A DNA stretch of 64,000 nt from contig NC_069125.1 in NCBI RefSeq assembly GCF_026914265.1, positions 65,337,479-65,401,478 of the forward strand. Direction: 5' to 3'. Below, one piece after another: positions 60,209-64,000 of this stretch. Origin of the DNA: Mya arenaria (taxonomy: Eukaryota; Mollusca; Bivalvia; Myida; Myidae). Every line of letters begins with the position of its first letter. The first letter of the stretch is position 1. The notes beneath the pieces were generated by a model. The model searched no databases and was not told the origin of the DNA. It saw nothing but the letters and a program-made list of their open reading frames with translations. Made by a program: the position numbers and the translations under genes.

Positions 60209-60420
60209 TTTCATTTTTGGAAAGAATTACATAGTTTGTATTTAGTAATGTTATGTAAAAATCTAAATCACGAGAACCTCACTTATCTCGATTTTGCATG
60301 TATAATTCAAATAAGGTCCGAGTACACATAATAAGTAGACAGTATCCTCCAAGTAAACTATAAGAATGCCAGGAAAGTATTTGAATTCCGCCGAAAAGGA
60401 AAAGGTTGTATCTGTGCACT

Positions 60421-60493
60421 TATGAGGATCGAACCCATGATCATAACATGTGTAGTGTTCCGCATTCTTCCATTATACCACTACGCCACAGTC
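60421..60493 (-). repeat. tRNA-like SINE head, minus strand
   Basis: The reverse complement has 'gtggcgtagtggtataatgg' (A-box region) and 'gggttcgatcctc' (B-box), at tRNA-like spacing without a matching acceptor stem. It differs from the heads at 33178 and 59559. Confidence 0.5.
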
Positions 60494-60499
60494 ATTGAA

Positions 60500-61500
60500 A
60501 GTTGCTTATGTAAACTCAAAACTAATTCTAATAATTCTATCGTCATTTAGAACATTTAGAACAACATGTATTGGATTTCAACTTGTCTCAGGTGCATCCA
60601 TGGCTAGCTTTATTTTTAGTAATGATACTACAGTGAAACTTGTAATAGGTGACTTTCCGTGAGACCTTAACAAAAAGGTCACGTATGACTGGGAGTCTTT
60701 TAATTCAGGTCCACTAACGTCAAGTGTTTCAATTTATTATTTGTTCTTGTAAATCCTGATGCCTGTCTTTTTCTTGGATTATGGTATTTAAATTGATATA
60801 AGATATTCCCTATTTAGAATATGTATACGTATTTGCATTATTATTTGTCTAATTCCTTTTTACTTGTTTTGCAAGCCATTTTGTCTGCCGTGATATCATA
60901 TTACTGCACATCGGTTGAGTTTTCAAATCCCGCGTTTATTCATCGGGTAATGGATAGGTTTATATGAGATTATATTTCCATCATATTTTATTATTGTTTG
61001 GTAATACTAAAAGGAGCAGGGATTTTGAAATTTCGAAATTTTAATTAGGTTGGTAGCTCCAATTCGATTTTCTCACAAGAAAAGTTGTTCGTACGGATTA
61101 TATAAAATGAACTCGTGCATCCACAGATCGTCCAATTTTGGACATATTAGAAGTTATGGTTAAATTGACTTAACTCAGATAATAAAAGAGAAAAATAAAC
61201 ATTTTTGCCATAGCACACAGTAAAGTTAACACGCTGGTAAGAAATCCAAGATCCGAAGCGCTATATGTTAATGACTGAAAAATGCATGAAATTCGTTTAA
61301 TTAAGCCATATTATCATCACGGGGTGCAAACATTACGGTCGTTTGTGGCGTCAGACAGGGAGTCTTTTAATTCAGTCAGTGACTTTATATAGATTTTTTT
61401 ACGTCAGGCGGTCGTAAACAGGGTCGTATACGGCAGGAAGTTGTCTAAATCAGTGAGTCGCTAAGGCAAGGTTGACTGTATTTTGGTAACTTATCTGGAC
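60500..61500. other. Presumed intron, nothing recognised
   Basis: AT-rich stretch between the two integrase-domain parts. I see no exon, repeat array or RNA gene. Confidence 0.4.
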
Positions 61501-61526
61501 TAATAGTTATGTTTGCTTTGTTTCAG

Positions 61527-61726
61527 ATGGGAAAAGATTTCGACTAGGTTTTACTGGAAAGGATGTTTCGAAGATGTACACACGTTTATACAGAACTGCG
61601 ACAACTGTCAAAGAAAGGTGAACCTGAAGAAAGCAAAGAAGCCACTGCGACCTATCACAGTTCCCGCCGAGGCTTTCAAGCAAGTGGGCATGGACCTTAT
61701 AGGTCCTCTAGAAACCTCTTATCAGG
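61527..61726 (+). CDS. Integrase-domain protein (GIN1/KRBA2-like), second part
   Basis: After a 'tttgtttcag' acceptor the frame shows the second half of an HHCC zinc finger ('FYWKGCFEDV', 'CDNCQRK') and the first strand of the DDE integrase core ('GMDLIGPLETSY', with the first catalytic Asp). It ends at GTAAGT. The rest of the core is not seen before the window ends. A 1.4-kb inverted-repeat element begins 81 bases later. The gene either continues outside the window or was cut. Confidence 0.6.
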
Positions 61727-61807
61727 GTAAGTTTTGTCTGTCGGTTTGTTGGGCTGCTTTGGTAGACCCTGGTGACTTTGACTCGTAGACAATATATGTC
61801 GGGGCAT

Positions 61808-63190
61808 TGTGGTGCCGCATAGCGGTGTTGCTGCATAAAGATGGTCAAACAAAATTATGCGGCGATTTTCAACGCATGCAGAGGGCATGTTTAGGCGGCA
61901 GAAAGGCCCCCTTTCGCCGCATAAAGAAACCCATTAAAACATAAACGATAATTACTAGTTACTTCTATGAAGTTTCAACCAGACCAGGATCTAGTTTTAT
62001 GTACTCACTCTCTCTTCCTCTGAAAAAGTCTTAAGTTCCGAAGGTCATTCCATCTTAAGTGGGGGCATATTTTATTCACTATACATTATATAGGGAAAAA
62101 AATTGTGAACGCAACTTCTCCTACACCGCTTGGTGGATTTTGTTCAAACTTTCACAGATGATCAACCTTAATGTGTAGATGATCGTAAAGACAGGAATTT
62201 TGGCTGTGATTGGTTTTAGCAAAATTATGGCCTTTTGATGTTTTATTCACTATACATTATATATGGAAAAAAAATTGTGAACGCAACTCCTCCTACACCG
62301 CTTGGGGGATTTTGTTCAAACTTTCACAGATGATCAACCTTAATATGTTGATGATCGTACAGACAGGAATTTTTGCTGCGTTTAGTCTTAGCAGAATTAT
62401 GGCCCTTTGTTGTTTTATTCACTATACATTATATAAGGAAATATTTGTGAAGTAATAATTTTGGTATTAATATACTTATTAATTTCATATTTGAACACAA
62501 CAAAGCTTTGAACTGGACCTTCAAAAAATTAATATGAAGATAACCTTGGCCTCTGAATGACCTTGACCTTCAAATTTAAAGCCTCATAAGGCCTTTGTGT
62601 TTGGAGTGGCTGCCACTATTTTTGTGACTAAAGTATACTAAAGAAATTATATATTTTTCAAGTTAAATTATATAAGAAATAACTGTTTTCTTAAAGCTTT
62701 TTAACAGATTTGTATATCCAATAAGCATTATAAGGAAAACAAAATATTTTATTACCTCCCTTAATTCTTTTTACTATATGTTTACATGTAGGATAATTAA
62801 AAGTGAGTGTTTCTTTACGTTTTATTGTTGACATTCCCTATTTAGACAAATGTTAAACCCATTTTTAACATAAAAATAAAAGCCTTATGGGACTTTAAAG
62901 TTTGAAATTTCCCAAAAGTGACTAAAACTTTGCTATTTATTTATTAGTTTTCTTCATGCTTGAGCACAACAACCTTTTTAAGACAAACTTAATATGCGCT
63001 AAAGATCAAATGATATAACATGTTACTAAGCATCATGTAGGGGTGCACCAGTGTCCTATGGACACATATCTAGTTGTTTTATGCGTGGCATGTCGCCGCA
63101 TAAAGGTGGTCACCCTCTATATGCGTTGAAAATCACCGCATAAACGAGTCCGACCACCTTTATGCGGCAACACCGCTATGCGGCACCACA
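61808..63190. mobile_element. 1.38-kb inverted-repeat element with perfect 6-bp target duplication
   Basis: The ends are 'tgtggtgccgcatagcggtg' and its exact inverse (63171-63190). They continue inward for about 80 bases with few differences ('gattttcaacgcat' in both). GGGCAT stands directly outside each end (61802-61807 and 63191-63196). The interior has no transposase-like frame. It does hold a block beginning 'ttcactatacattatata' that recurs at about 62077, 62247 and 62418. It is a non-autonomous DNA transposon, superfamily unassigned. Confidence 0.85.
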
Positions 63191-63194
63191 GGGC

Positions 63195-63490
63195 ATAATA
63201 ATGTTATGACCCCCGTAATAATACTATGACTGGGGGTCATAATACTATGACCGGGGGTCATAATACTATGACCGGGGGTCATAATACTGTGACCGGGGGT
63301 CATAATACTATGACCGGGGGGTCATAATACTGTGACCGGGGGTCATAATATTACGACTCCTCCACACATAGGAAAATGAGTCTCACACAAACCACTATAT
63401 GAGGGTTATTTTCTGTGTGAGGCAGAGTCATAATATTGTGCCCCCGGTCATAAACTGTGACTGGGGGTCATAATTTTACATCTCCCCTAC
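63195..63490. repeat. 22-bp G-run tandem repeat
   Basis: 'ataatactatgaccgggggt' plus 'ca' repeats about six times at 63220-63360, with two further copies at 63426-63475. The core 'tgaccgggggtca' is nearly palindromic and holds a G5 run. It starts directly at the border of the element ending at 63190. Confidence 0.8.
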
Positions 63491-64000
63491 ACATAGAAAA
63501 CGCCCTTCACATAGTACCAACGGTTGCACTGCTCATTTTTAGTCACTATTATGCATAAAAGTAATGATGCGACTCATATTTCTATAAGGATCAGTTTGCT
63601 AAGTTACAATATACTTATATTGATAAAATCACCATGTCCAGTCTTCACGTGGTTTGACGGTGAAGTTAATGCTAAATGATGGTGGAAAACAACCTACTGG
63701 GTATTTCACCTCTGTACCACCGTACTCATTTGAAACGTTGTAATACATTGTAGTCAGTTTAACTTGAGATTTTTAGTTACTGGAGCGGTAGAGACGTATC
63801 GGTAATGCACCTGTTGAGTGGTGGTAAACTGAAATAGATTTTACGCAGTTTACGATTAGTTACAAGCAAAGCGACCGCCCATGTGAAACAGGGCCATGTG
63901 CGAAAGCAACTGCATTTCTTTTTAAGCACTGTAAATATATGTCGTATTTTTACGGGAAAACCATAGTTTATTAAATTAAATTTTGATAGTTCTGTATTTT
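63491..64000. other. No recognisable feature
   Basis: No exon of the integrase-domain protein, no RNA gene and no clear repeat is visible in the last 500 bases. Confidence 0.35.

Overview
This is nuclear DNA from an invertebrate animal, most likely a bivalve mollusc. The evidence is AT-rich sequence, short exons separated by kilobase introns with GT..AG borders, and many interspersed repeats of a bivalve type (tracts of 'aaggtcaaggtca' and 'tccgtccgtccg'). The species cannot be fixed from the sequence.

Layout. 1-9.7 kb holds no recognisable gene, only interspersed repeats and a 43-bp tandem array (4268-6042). 9.76-10.93 kb is a minisatellite with several nested periods. 11.04-15.84 kb (+) is the 3' half of a Deltex-type E3 ubiquitin ligase (RING plus DTC domains). 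19.03-31.33 kb (-) is a complete 19-exon PPIL2 gene (U-box/cyclophilin spliceosomal protein, 521 aa), convergent with Deltex. Only 183 bp separate its start codon from that of a complete, divergent 14-exon gene (31.51-44.65 kb, +) for an AGC-type kinase of the RSKR/SgK494 family (407 aa). One kinase intron carries a 3.5-kb element with ~540-bp terminal inverted repeats. 50.58-52.15 kb (+) begins a secreted or membrane cadherin-repeat protein whose second repeat appears to start at 57.67 kb. 53.15-56.11 kb is a ~3-kb array of a 21-bp unit that reads on the minus strand as a coiled-coil heptad and follows a unique 52-residue N-terminus. 58.45-61.73 kb (+) holds two exon-like pieces of an integrase-domain protein (GIN1/KRBA2-like). 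A 1.4-kb inverted-repeat element with a perfect 6-bp target duplication follows, and then a 22-bp G-run repeat.

Most notable observations. (1) In two unrelated genes, RSKR and PPIL2, a tandem repeat has grown out of an exon 3' end together with its 5' splice site, so a row of extra splice donors follows the real one. (2) There is a 21-bp heptad array with a candidate N-terminus. (3) A widespread uncharacterised invertebrate protein family lies, decayed, inside a terminal-inverted-repeat element. (4) Several different interspersed repeats share a terminal stem-loop whose stem changes in compensated pairs. The host genes look like ordinary housekeeping or signalling genes (ubiquitin ligation, splicing, kinase signalling); nothing shows that they form one pathway.
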